Source of the DNA: JALONH01 sp046329235
GTDB taxonomy: Bacteria; Bacteroidota; Bacteroidia; Cytophagales; Cytophagaceae
NCBI GenBank assembly: GCA_046329235.1
Contig: JAXLVA010000001.1
Location: 2,790,001 to 2,854,000 of the forward strand
DNA: 64,000 bases
Direction: 5' to 3'
Shown piece after piece: positions 35,101 through 41,983 of the stretch. The position numbers and the translations under genes are program-made. How positions within the stretch are numbered: the first letter of the stretch is position 1; each line of letters begins with the position of its first letter. The notes beneath the pieces were generated by a model that did no database searches, was not told the DNA's origin, and was given only the letters and a program-made list of their open reading frames with translations.

Positions 35101-36148
35101 CTGCATTTCCGGGTGTGGTTGCCCACTCGCCTGCTAATACTCTTTTCGGATCTGAGTGTACACCACCGGGACCAGTTCCGCATAAGCCATTCCAACCATG
35201 GTTACCCCATGCCCAAACATATCCGTCTACGTCAATAGCAAAACACATAACGTCACCTGCAGAAATTGAAACAATATTATCTAAAGGTGCTCCAGTTGGA
35301 AATACAACCGGACGAGCATAAGAATCTGAACCAGATTCGTTGGTGTTATTAGTTCCACCTGCTGGTGAACGACCTAAGGCACCGCCTGTACCATCTCCCC
35401 ATGAATAAACCGTACCAATACCATCGCCATCCGGATCAACTAATGCATAACCCGTCTTATCTCCACCTTCAATTTGTATCGCATTGGTTAATCTAGTAGC
35501 TGCATTTGTTCTAACATAAACCGGTGTTGGGCTTGTTGTAGTTGTACCATTTCCTAACTGACCACTAGAGTTTAAACCCCAAGACATTACTTCACCTGTA
35601 CCATTAATAATAACATAATTCATGTTATCACCTCCGGTAATATATTTTACGTTTGTCAAATATGACGCTAAGCTTGGGTGATAAGAAGGTCCTGTATATT
35701 CCCCTTTTAACACACGAGCGGGCGCCGTACTTGCTGCACCTTTTCCAAGCCCTTGTCCTAAAACACCATTGGCATCATTGTTCATCCCTACTGTCCAAAC
35801 ACCTGTATGACAATCTAAAGACATCAATGTCCCTGTTGATCCGGCATCTACTTGTCTGATGGTTACGTTTGTTAAACCTAATACACCAAAGAAATAAGGA
35901 TCATTGGTCGGATATAAAACTCGCTGAGGAGAAGTCACATTGGCTGCAGCACTACCGGTACCTAAAGTACCTGTAATGGCAGGTGTTCCTTGCTGATTGT
36001 TTCCCCAAGCATATACTTGTCCGTTAGCACAAATCGCCGCTGAATATTGATATCCCCCTGAAATGAGTAAATCTTGCGCAGAAGATTGTCCGATAGCAAT
36101 TGCACTAACTAGAAGAATACCTAAACTCTTTCGAATTTTATTCCACAT
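29159..36148 (-). CDS. giant T9SS surface protein B: RCC1 propeller head, Ig-like stalk, type-B CTD
   Basis: A 2,329-residue protein. Signal peptide 1-24 (IAIGQSSAQ). The RCC1-type head at about 27-470 (YSAAICANGQVYAWGNNQQG, VMSWGLNSSGQLGNG, YVWAWGNHGWNGLCG) is homologous to that of protein A but has diverged, with insertions. Residues about 480-825 are copy-specific beta modules, including a jelly-roll-like part. Residues 828-2329 match protein A from residue 804: Ig-like repeats, PKD-like module and type-B CTD. Two different heads are thus shown on one stalk. The promoter carries the same conserved element as gene A. Its role is likely surface adhesion; the ligand is unknown. Confidence 0.9.
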   Translation of the reverse strand: MWNKIRKSLGILLVSAIAIGQSSAQDLLISGGYQYSAAICANGQVYAWGNNQQGTPAITGTLGTGSAAANVTSPQRVLYPTNDPYFFGVLGLTNVTIRQVDAGSTGTLMSLDCHTGVWTVGMNNDANGVLGQGLGKGAASTAPARVLKGEYTGPSYHPSLASYLTNVKYITGGDNMNYVIINGTGEVMSWGLNSSGQLGNGTTTTSPTPVYVRTNAATRLTNAIQIEGGDKTGYALVDPDGDGIGTVYSWGDGTGGALGRSPAGGTNNTNESGSDSYARPVVFPTGAPLDNIVSISAGDVMCFAIDVDGYVWAWGNHGWNGLCGTGPGGVHSDPKRVLAGEWATTPGNAGATYLRARSIAGGQGFGMAVSIDGIPLAWGGNGGNNGYLGNGNTTSSNVPVIIRTSAAAYDADAISISDGDGWGFYTRRDGTMRTWGFNNQGQLGIGNTTSQVYAVPFTLPGGCAIPDPKPFAKISPRDQVVCLNGWTGTLLNSQFAVSGALAPNYTIKWEKDNVVIPGATTSTYNATQLGTYKVTVKYIGSSVPCATYNDAVDEITIIEATAPYTPNVGTYCGANGTFSVTGYAGNTNRFQWYTNATGGTALTITPATTPPNTSNTITTALTNATMVNATTYRLWAEDTWALDNYAAPTPPCTPTNRIEPGTNGNNFLVGFTMTETSGITLKSMDVTIWGYGNGTATYRVEIIPDNAGSPNTGAAAIVQTGTQSVDVTGSPVRTTLPLNLNLTPLTIGTKYWIRIVQISGQMPMADYIGDCSTGGLPLVDNSGKNILTLTNSFKYGAVGTKFPNTFNLNIVRGTYYPCRRIPVDITQDCPPCSKPTAVSITTPASTPVTICQGTAQNLIGSVTVGAAAQNTNFTYSWRKVLPTPVTVPVAPTVIAIPVGTPTATPAFALTGALADAGTYTLRVEDGSAGSATCYTEASVVVVVNPTTTPGVVAADQTICTGGDPAAFTVTTPAAGGNGTTYAYQWEQSINGGTTWTDIATAGTSATYDPGVLTNATTANTTVQYRRKVTSGVCPQVTSNAITVTINPALVAGVVAADQTICSGGDPAAFTVTTAPTGGTGTYTYQWQSATALAGPYSDIASATNATYDAPTGLTTTTYYRRVDKSGTCANQNTNVITVTVPSALVAGTVGTAQTICYNTIPAAFTSTAAASGGVGPYNYQWQSSADNITFVDIAGATTATYTPSAAITANTYYRRRVTSGNPTGCNTGQTASVLVTVSADLTSGAIGSDQTICSGATPALFTNTTTPTGGQTPFTYVWQVSNDGGATYANLPSSNSATYSSPALTNPTASPITVLLRREVTSSGGCGSKQTLPVTVTVNPTLVPAITIAANNTTICAGTQIDFTSTPTNPGAGPTYQWKKNGSNIAGATNATYSTTTAANNDSYTLTMTSNATCASPTSVTSAAIVITVTTVVTPTVTLAADKTTICPGETVNFTATGGNGGTSPTYEFFVGATSQGAASTVNTFASSSLANGASVTVRMVSNSGCASTPNATSNAVVITVTPTVTPTVSVTANPGTSICSGQAVSFSLTSTNTGTNPAYQWKVDGTNVVGQTNTTFSPATVGNNSVISVEMTVTQVSGTYCPSASPVSGQVTMSVSPPVTAGTIGGATSICSGTSPGVLNETAPTTGGSGTYTYKWQSSPDNSAWTDITPAATNATYTPPSLTATTYFRRVDGSGSCATANTNSVTIIVLPGMTPGAISIATSSICYNTIPGVISTTTAPTGGTGTYSFTWEVSPDNGTTWTVIPGETGSTLTSTVPLTSGVQVRKVINDGSTGGCNISYTTPVTITVAAQFTPGSIGSDQTVCASATISPLTETTAAAGGLGTNTYKWEQSIDGGTTWSVVLGATGTGYNPGSLTATTTYRRLVSNTCGTDLQSNVVTITVTPNVPVSIVLNDPGAACAASPITFNSSPVNEGTTPTYTWTVNGANQGVNAPTFTSSSLNNGDVVQVSVVSSLTCKTGSPATSNTVTVQVTGNVTPSVTISDPGPICVGGAAFFQATPTSGGATPSYAWFVNGVPVGSNQDSYLDANFNNGDQVYVVMTSSFACAVPASATSNTRTMDVRPIPTPSINELDATICSGQSVVYTANFTAGNTLRWNKNGGPINGQTGSSLTVTQSGTYSITESNGACATTSAVVIVNVIPTPIANAGPDMVVLENDVVSLNGSGGAVYSWSPATGLSSTTIANPTFTASQTVTYTLTVSDPTLQCSTTDDVTIIVERPIRIPNAITVNHDGQNDVWDIENMSSFPNAIVEVYNRWGTLVWKSVGYDKMWDGTNYRNGEVLPDGTYFYIIILNSTKFPDPYKGYIQVIK

Positions 36149-36241
36149 GATCTATTCTGTTTATGTTTTATTGTTAAAAGCCTGATTGAAATAATTGAAT
36201 TAACCCATCGCTTTTCTTGGGTATATTCAATTATTTCTTGA

Positions 36242-36283
36242 AAAGTAACTACAATATTACCATCTTATTATGTCTTATCCACA
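36242..36283 (-). promoter_or_regulatory. conserved promoter element of giant gene B
   Basis: On the minus strand TGTGGATAA (36275-36283), then TAATATTG (36252-36259) 23 bases on, then TAGTTACTTTT. The offset is identical to that upstream of giant gene A. The leader would be about 97 bases. Confidence 0.6.
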
Positions 36284-36377
36284 CTTAATCATGTGATTTT
36301 TATCATTTTAAAGCGTTTTCATAAAAAAATACAACGCTACAGGAGTTTTAAGTAAAAAAAATGCAATCAATGGAACT

Positions 36378-36692
36378 CTATAAAATTCTTGTGCATCCCC
36401 AAAAGGAAATACCTAACCCAATTACTGAACTAGTATACATCATATAGTCAATATTTAAATGATGATGATACATGACCACTGTAGCTAAACAGCTGATTAT
36501 TAAAATACCGGCACCTATCATGATCAATTTAAATCCGGCTTTTCTTTCTCTTTCATAATAAAGAGAGAGTAAGTCACGATATTCTTGTGACTGTTCCGCC
36601 CACTTTTGAGAAAGTGCAAATTGTTTTAATTCGTCTTTGGTTAAACCTTGTTGAACTAATGTCTTTAAATCGTTTGATGCTAAAGGTTTCAT
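36378..36692 (-). CDS. small protein with two membrane helices
   Basis: A 104-residue protein. A soluble helical N-terminus (KPLASNDLKTLVQQGLTKDELKQF) is followed by a charged helix, then two membrane segments (KLIMIGAGILIISCLATVVM near 54-74 and MMYTSSVIGLGISFWGC near 84-101). I recognise no family. A promoter with TTG and TATTTTAG at the right spacing lies upstream. The gene is alone between giant gene B and the divergent YegP-like gene. Confidence 0.6.
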   Translation of the reverse strand: MKPLASNDLKTLVQQGLTKDELKQFALSQKWAEQSQEYRDLLSLYYERERKAGFKLIMIGAGILIISCLATVVMYHHHLNIDYMMYTSSVIGLGISFWGCTRIL

Positions 36693-36714
36693 AATAAAAT
36701 TCAGGTTAAATACT

Positions 36715-36742
36715 CTAAAATACTCCCTATCCTGATAACCAA
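36715..36742 (-). promoter_or_regulatory. promoter of the two-helix protein gene
   Basis: Minus-strand TTG (36740-36742) and TATTTTAG (36715-36722), start to start 20 bases, one mismatch from TAnnTTTG. The leader is about 18 bases. Confidence 0.5.
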
Positions 36743-36902
36743 CTAATTATATACAGCAATGTACGAAATAGCACCTTAATAGTTATACTATTCCAAGAAA
36801 AATATTTTATTATCTAAGAAAAAGTTAGCTTTATGGGTGTGCAATTCCATTTAACCGAATCTTAATCCGAATAGTGGAAGAGTATATAACGCTTTAATTA
36901 AA

Positions 36903-36930
36903 TTGGATTCGAACTCTAAATCTATATTTA
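36903..36930 (+). promoter_or_regulatory. promoter directly abutting the YegP-like start codon
   Basis: TTG (36903-36905) and TATATTTA (36923-36930), start to start 20 bases. Only 5 bases separate the -7 box from the ATG at 36936, so transcription from it would start at or next to the ATG, giving a leaderless mRNA. A second weaker candidate (TAGCTTTA near 36827) would give a normal leader. Confidence 0.45.
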
Positions 36931-36935
36931 TTACT

Positions 36936-37268
36936 ATGGGAAAATTTGTCATCACACCTAGAAAGAATGGTGAATTTCAATTTGTATTAAAGGCTTCTAA
37001 CGGTCAAACCATTCTAGCCAGTGAAGGGTATACTACCAAAGGAGCTTGTGACAATGGCATTGAATCCGTAAAGAAAAATGGTGTCAATGCGGCTAAATAT
37101 GATAAGAAAACATCCGTCAACGGGAAATTTATGTTTAACCTAAAAGCCGGAAATGGCCAAGTAATCGGTACCAGTGAACTTTATGAATCGGAGGCTGCAC
37201 GTGATAACGGAATAGAGTCCGTGATGAAAAACTGTGCCGATGCAACTGTAGAAGAGCAACTTAGCTAA
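36936..37268 (+). CDS. YegP family (DUF1508) protein
   Basis: A 110-residue protein made of two tandem DUF1508 repeats: GKFVITPRKNGEFQFVLKAS then SVNGKFMFNLKAGNGQ, each followed by the EGYTTKGACDNGIESV-type helix. The start MGKFVI is the family norm; an in-frame TTG at 36903 would only add residues from inside the promoter. YegP-like proteins are small, soluble and widespread; the function is unknown. The gene is monocistronic. Confidence 0.88.
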   Translation: MGKFVITPRKNGEFQFVLKASNGQTILASEGYTTKGACDNGIESVKKNGVNAAKYDKKTSVNGKFMFNLKAGNGQVIGTSELYESEAARDNGIESVMKNCADATVEEQLS

Positions 37269-37403
37269 TGCCTATTGGACGTATCCGTATTAACACGGAT
37301 ATAAAAATGGCGAATTAATCGGAGAGGTGGGCTTTCAATTTCCTCGTTTATTTGTATAAAGGAATTAACCAAAACTTTAATACTCATAAAACGATATATA
37401 ATT

Positions 37404-37703
37404 ATGAAAGCAATCATCACTTCCGTAGCATTTATCTTAGGATTCATATTTGCATCTAACGCAACTGACCCACAACAAAGCGTGCACAACTACAAACAAA
37501 TGGGTGCTTCTAACAGAGCAAAACAAGAAATGCGTTTAGCTGGTACTCAAAAAGTAAATGCGGTAAATCGTACTTCTACTAACGGTGGTTCTTACAAGAA
37601 CAACTTCAAAAAGTATGACTACTCTTATGAAATGGTTCCGGCTACTTCATTAAATACTATTAAAATCAATCCGGTTAAGAAGAACTACAAACACCAGTTC
37701 TAA
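37404..37703 (+). CDS. small secreted basic protein
   Basis: A 99-residue protein with a signal peptide (MKAIITSVAFILGFIFASNA) and a mature part of about 78 residues rich in Lys, Asn and Tyr (HNYKQMGASNRAKQEMRLAG, KNNFKKYDYSYEM) ending KNYKHQF. No Cys and no known domain. It is followed by a strong terminator. The function is unknown. Confidence 0.6.
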   Translation: MKAIITSVAFILGFIFASNATDPQQSVHNYKQMGASNRAKQEMRLAGTQKVNAVNRTSTNGGSYKNNFKKYDYSYEMVPATSLNTIKINPVKKNYKHQF

Positions 37704-37725
37704 TTTCACGGTGCAACACGATAAC

Positions 37726-37756
37726 AAAAAACCCTTCCACTTCGGAAGGGTTTTTT
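37726..37756 (+). terminator. terminator after small secreted protein
   Basis: AAACCCTTCC / GGAAGGGTTT stem with a 5-base loop and T7, 23 bases after the stop codon. The A/T runs also allow termination from the minus strand. Confidence 0.9.
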
Positions 37757-37799
37757 TGTTTAATGCTAAAAGAAGAGTTGCGTTTAATATAGTAAGAAT

Positions 37800-38478
37800 T
37801 TATTCCGACACATTAGATCGATTGGGAACCGTTGGGAATTTCGCCCACACCGTTTCAATCACTGATTTAATATCACTTCCTAAATCTGTTTGAATATCTA
37901 TTTTTTCTTTCGCACCTGCGCTCCAAACCACTTGTTTCGTTTTAGCATCAAAGGCATTAAAAACGATATTGCCTTCTTCCACTATATACTTAGTGGGTTC
38001 CTTATTTGAATTCACCGGTTGAGTTGATTGAATGTAGCAACCACCATAATAGCCTGTTGCATCTATAGGATAATATGTTCTGTTATGGTAACCTTCCGGA
38101 TTAAAGTAATAACCACCATAATAATTATTGGCATAATAGTATGGCATATAAACACCTACACTCACTGTAGTGGTAGGTGTTTGTCTTTGTTTTTCTTCAT
38201 GATTAATGTGTGCATCATACATCAATACGATATCCGGATGGATAGAGTCTAATGTATATCCTTTAGCTAACATTTGCTTATCCACTTGCTCCACAATGAA
38301 ATGTTCATAAGGTCTTTGTTTGTCGTGTTTACCTCTCACTGTATCAAAAGGAGCAATCCAAGCAAACGTTTTATAATTGGTAAAAACAGCTGTTTTATTC
38401 TTTTTTTACAAAACACTTAGGCTTTGTTTCTGCACTAATTAATAATAGCAGTATGAAAGCCAGTAATCCTATTCTCAT
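37800..38478 (-). pseudogene. DUF4136 family protein, frameshifted in a poly-A run
   Basis: The ATG at 38478 starts MRIGLLAFILLLLISAE, a good signal peptide, but this frame stops after KKE at 38395-38397. Removing one A from the A7 run (T7 at 38401-38407 on the plus strand) joins it to the frame reading NKTAVFTNYKTFAWIAPFDT, the usual DUF4136 opening, which then stays open to 37800 (DIVLMYDAHINHEE, IVFNAFDAKTKQVVWSAGA). About 225 residues would result. The start overlaps the phosphatase stop as ATGA, so the gene was built for coupled translation. The break may be a real mutation, an assembly error at the homopolymer, or be bridged by slippage on A7. A GTG at 38339 leaves a headless 179-residue frame. 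Confidence 0.75.
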
Positions 38479-41108
38479 TGTTTAATTAATTTAGTAGAAT
38501 ATATTTTTCCATTCATTTCCATCGTCACTACATAAGTGCCAACAGGTAGTGTATCTAAATTAGCTGTTAGTTGACTCTCTCCCGCTGGTAATGATTTGTC
38601 CGTACATACTCTTAATACTTCATGTCCTTGCATATTTATAATTCGCATGGTAACTGATTGTGTATTTTTTAAATGTACTTGTGCAGTCATTTCTTTCGCC
38701 ACCGGATTAGGCATTACTTTTAACACATGTGTATCCACAATCGGTTTGTTTGTTACAGACAATACCTTGTTCATGATTTGATTTGGATCTTTTACTATGC
38801 TAAACTCATCTGCAATGGTACCGTCTGCGTAAATATATTTTGCTGTTAAAGTATCTTTCTCTACTAACAACACCATAGATCCTGTTTGAGCAATCGTTGA
38901 AAAATAAAACACTTCATATGTATTGAAGGCTGTTGTCGTAGCGGAGGTTTCTCCACTCGCTCCTACTACAGCGTATACTGTCCCTATATTTGGATAGCTA
39001 GCATCTGTAGGATTTTTAACGTATGCTTGATTATCATTTTTCTTTCCGGATTTTTTTCCATTCATAATACATGCATGCGAATAAAACTCATCGGATGTGC
39101 TATAGTGTCCATTGATTAAATAGGATCTTTCATAACAATGGCTGTGACCTGTTAATACTAAATCCACACCATATTTTTCTAACAACGGAACAATTTGTTC
39201 TCTCATTTCAAATAATCTACTTCTTCCGGATGGATTTCTTTCTTTACTATCATTAATGTCATCACTATCATGACTTCCTTTTGAATAAGGAGGGTGATGC
39301 CAATAAGCTACAATCCATGGAAGTGTGTTGGCTTCCAAATCTTGTTTCAACCAAACACCCATGGCTTGTAAGGAATCTCTAGGTGTATCGTAAGAGTCTA
39401 AAGAGATAAAGTGAACATTCCCAATGTTAAAAGAATAATAGGATTCTGTACCAGAGGCAACACCACCTGCTTCTCCTTGTGTAGGAACACTAAAAATATC
39501 AAAGTACGGAGCATCTTTCATTGCCGGATCATATTTGTCTAAATCATGATTACCGGGCGCAGGCCATATAACAGTATGTGTCATGATCTCTTCAAACATG
39601 TTTTCAAACATAGAGTATTGATACTCTTCGTCAGTACCATCATTATAAGCGTTATCACCTAACAATAGCCATGCATCTGTATGATTTGTGCCTGTATATT
39701 GATAGTAAGCATCACGCATGTTTCTTTGATATTCCGTAATTCTACCTGCATCCCCTGTCACCCAGATTTGTAGCGGTTGTTCTACATCGGTAGTTAACGT
39801 TTGGAAATACAATTTCGGATCTTCCGCCTTCAACACGTCCCCGGTTGTGTTTTCTATTTGATAATAATAGGTTGAGTTAGCTGTTAATCCTGTGATTTTA
39901 ACTTCATGTTCGCGAGTCAAAGTAGTAGAATCTACTTGCGATGTTAAACTACCGGAAATGTTTCCATATTTCACCCTGGAAGTGGTTGCTTGCAACGTTC
40001 TCCATCTTACAATCATAGAAGTAGTAGTAGCCGATTGTAAATAAGGACCACGTATAATGCCGTCAGTATAATATGTAGCGGTAATTTTAATATCCATCTT
40101 CATGTCAACATCATCCGCCGTTGCTTGATGTATGCTTACTGAAATAACATTGTCCCCTAATTGTAAAACCGAAGCCGGGATTACTGAGTAGATGTTTTCA
40201 TCACTTCCGGAGATTACATTTGTTGCAGCCGTTGTATTGCTAATCGAGCCTGCCGGTAGATTATAGCGAAAGACTTCTGCACCATTTACATAAACTACTG
40301 CCCCATCATCAACTTTTCCTTCCAAAATTAAATTATTCATTTTAGCCAAATCGGTGATGTTCACCGTTTGTCTGAAGTACCAAACAAGTGGTTTGTTATT
40401 TGGGTCATTACCAAAATCTATCACTGTCTTTTCACTACCGGTACCATATCCAAACAAAGCCGTATCAAGAGGCCATGTGTCGATAGCATAGCTGGATGAT
40501 GTCCAATTTCCTGAAACGGTATCTGCTTTAGCATAACTCCATTGGCTTCCTAGTGTAACTAGCTTCATATCTTGAGCGCCAGGAATTATAATGTCATCAA
40601 AAAATACGGTGCCGTTATAACTTACACCCGGATTAAAGTGAAAAGTCAGTTTTATAATTTTAGAAGAATCAACAATCTTAGGGACAATAGTACCTGCGCC
40701 ACTATATAGCTGATGAAATTTATTGTTAAAGTCGAAGGAATACGTAGCATAGTTTCCGTCCGCAGTAGGTGTAAAAACATTGTTGAATCTATTAGTGATA
40801 AAACCATTAACATCTTCTAAATCCAAACGAATAATTGGAGCCGTACTTCCATTCGCAATTTTCACTTTTAGAGTAATCACTTTGTGAGCACTCATGTCGG
40901 TTACGGAGATGTTTTTTTGGAATACTCTCCAAACGGTTTTCGTTGATACAATTTGTAGTTCGCCGTTTGCTTCCGTCATTTGATAGGTAGAAGAACCCGA
41001 CCAGTTTGTTTTAACATTATCATTAAAATCATCAATGATAATATCTGCTTGAGCAAAATGTATAACGCTGCCAAAGCAAATAAAAAGAGATAACCATTTC
41101 AATAGCAT
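38475..41108 (-). CDS. secreted purple-acid-phosphatase-like metallophosphoesterase with T9SS type-A CTD
   Basis: An 877-residue protein with a signal peptide (ending AQA-D). An N-terminal carbohydrate-binding-like module and a jelly-roll lie at 25-345, an FN3-like domain at about 355-435 (YLQSATTTSMIVRWRT), then a metallophosphatase domain with all five motifs: GDAGR (about 452), GDNAYNDG, GNHDLDKYD, WHHPPY and GHSHCYERS. The tail 795-877 (VMPNPVAKEMTAQV, LPVGTYVVTMEMNGK) is a T9SS type-A sorting domain. It should hydrolyse phosphate esters at the cell surface or outside. The last codons overlap the DUF4136 gene. Confidence 0.88.
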   Translation of the reverse strand: MLLKWLSLFICFGSVIHFAQADIIIDDFNDNVKTNWSGSSTYQMTEANGELQIVSTKTVWRVFQKNISVTDMSAHKVITLKVKIANGSTAPIIRLDLEDVNGFITNRFNNVFTPTADGNYATYSFDFNNKFHQLYSGAGTIVPKIVDSSKIIKLTFHFNPGVSYNGTVFFDDIIIPGAQDMKLVTLGSQWSYAKADTVSGNWTSSSYAIDTWPLDTALFGYGTGSEKTVIDFGNDPNNKPLVWYFRQTVNITDLAKMNNLILEGKVDDGAVVYVNGAEVFRYNLPAGSISNTTAATNVISGSDENIYSVIPASVLQLGDNVISVSIHQATADDVDMKMDIKITATYYTDGIIRGPYLQSATTTSMIVRWRTLQATTSRVKYGNISGSLTSQVDSTTLTREHEVKITGLTANSTYYYQIENTTGDVLKAEDPKLYFQTLTTDVEQPLQIWVTGDAGRITEYQRNMRDAYYQYTGTNHTDAWLLLGDNAYNDGTDEEYQYSMFENMFEEIMTHTVIWPAPGNHDLDKYDPAMKDAPYFDIFSVPTQGEAGGVASGTESYYSFNIGNVHFISLDSYDTPRDSLQAMGVWLKQDLEANTLPWIVAYWHHPPYSKGSHDSDDINDSKERNPSGRSRLFEMREQIVPLLEKYGVDLVLTGHSHCYERSYLINGHYSTSDEFYSHACIMNGKKSGKKNDNQAYVKNPTDASYPNIGTVYAVVGASGETSATTTAFNTYEVFYFSTIAQTGSMVLLVEKDTLTAKYIYADGTIADEFSIVKDPNQIMNKVLSVTNKPIVDTHVLKVMPNPVAKEMTAQVHLKNTQSVTMRIINMQGHEVLRVCTDKSLPAGESQLTANLDTLPVGTYVVTMEMNGKIYSTKLIKQ

Positions 41109-41317
41109 AAAAAACAGAGTTTAGTTAGTCTCGCAAAATAATCATTTTAACCGGAAGAAAAACCGTCTTCTGCATAAACCTGTAATTCAGTTGTTGAAGG
41201 ATATAAATATGGGATTTATCCAAAAAAATAAGGGTGGCGATATTTAAAGATGTTGGTTGTTATAAAAATTAACTTACTCTGTTTTGATTTAATATTAAAT
41301 AAGATTCACTACCACAT

Positions 41318-41349
41318 AAAAAAGGGCGACTGAATAGTCGCCCTTTTTT
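41318..41349. terminator. terminator overlapping the barrel gene stop
   Basis: Fourteen-base perfect stem AAAAAAGGGCGACT / AGTCGCCCTTTTTT with a GAAT-type loop. The outer stem overlaps the stop codon of the barrel gene ending at 41348. Confidence 0.85.
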
Positions 41350-41932
41350 ATAATTTTAATCGAACACCTCCGGTGACATAAAACGCATTGTTTTTAGAAG
41401 TTCCGAATGTATCGGGATTTTTAAATACGTTAGACATTCCCACTTCATAACCTGCATCCACAAATAAGAATAACAAATCGAAACCTATACCTGCATTGGC
41501 ACTCCATACACCTCTGTTAAAGTCTTCTTTATCTATATTATTGAAATCTTTACTTTTAATATCCGCAACATAAGAAACGGAAGGGCCGGCAAAGAGGCGC
41601 ACATTTACCATGCTTTCTAAAGGGATTAACTTATAACCAATCAGTAGCGGTACTTTGATTTTAGTAAATTGTATTTTATCATCTGAGGTTCCGGTTGACA
41701 ATTTGGATGACATGCCGAAATAGTAAATCCCTGTGTTTAAGTACAGGCGTTTTCCATACATGATATCTGCACCTATTAAAAAACCTCCGGCATAATTTGA
41801 TTTTACACCGTTGGGATTAGGACTTAGTTTAGAAGTATTAAAACCTAAACCGGCTCTGAGTTCCAGCAAATCACTTGCTTGTACTGCCGATACAAATAAG
41901 AGTAACAACGCTATCAAAGAAGTTTTTTTCAT
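41348..41932 (-). CDS. porin family outer-membrane beta-barrel protein
   Basis: The start at 41932 (MKKTSLIALLLLFVSAVQAS) is preferred over an ATG five codons upstream because it begins a standard signal peptide. The protein has 194 residues with barrel strands LELRAGLGFNTSKLS, YAGGFLIGADIMYG, LYLNTGIYYFGMSSK, VRLFAGPSVSYVAD and a last strand AFYVTGGVRLKL. It is similar in plan to the protein at 14814 but not a close copy. The function is unknown. Confidence 0.78.
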   Translation of the reverse strand: MKKTSLIALLLLFVSAVQASDLLELRAGLGFNTSKLSPNPNGVKSNYAGGFLIGADIMYGKRLYLNTGIYYFGMSSKLSTGTSDDKIQFTKIKVPLLIGYKLIPLESMVNVRLFAGPSVSYVADIKSKDFNNIDKEDFNRGVWSANAGIGFDLLFLFVDAGYEVGMSNVFKNPDTFGTSKNNAFYVTGGVRLKL

Positions 41933-41983
41933 GGTCGTATTTTTCAAATAATAAAGATTGTGAATGTATGCTAAGATATTAAA

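Noticed and set aside
37800..38339. GTG-started 179-residue DUF4136 gene as an intact gene
   Set aside because: It would lack the signal peptide and the conserved NYKTFAWIAP opening, both of which lie just upstream in shifted frame behind a coupled ATG.
38395..38408. Programmed -1 frameshift at the A7 run
   Set aside because: Restoring the frame needs loss of one base (+1), whereas the classical slippery heptamer gives -1; only polymerase slippage or an assembly error would fit.
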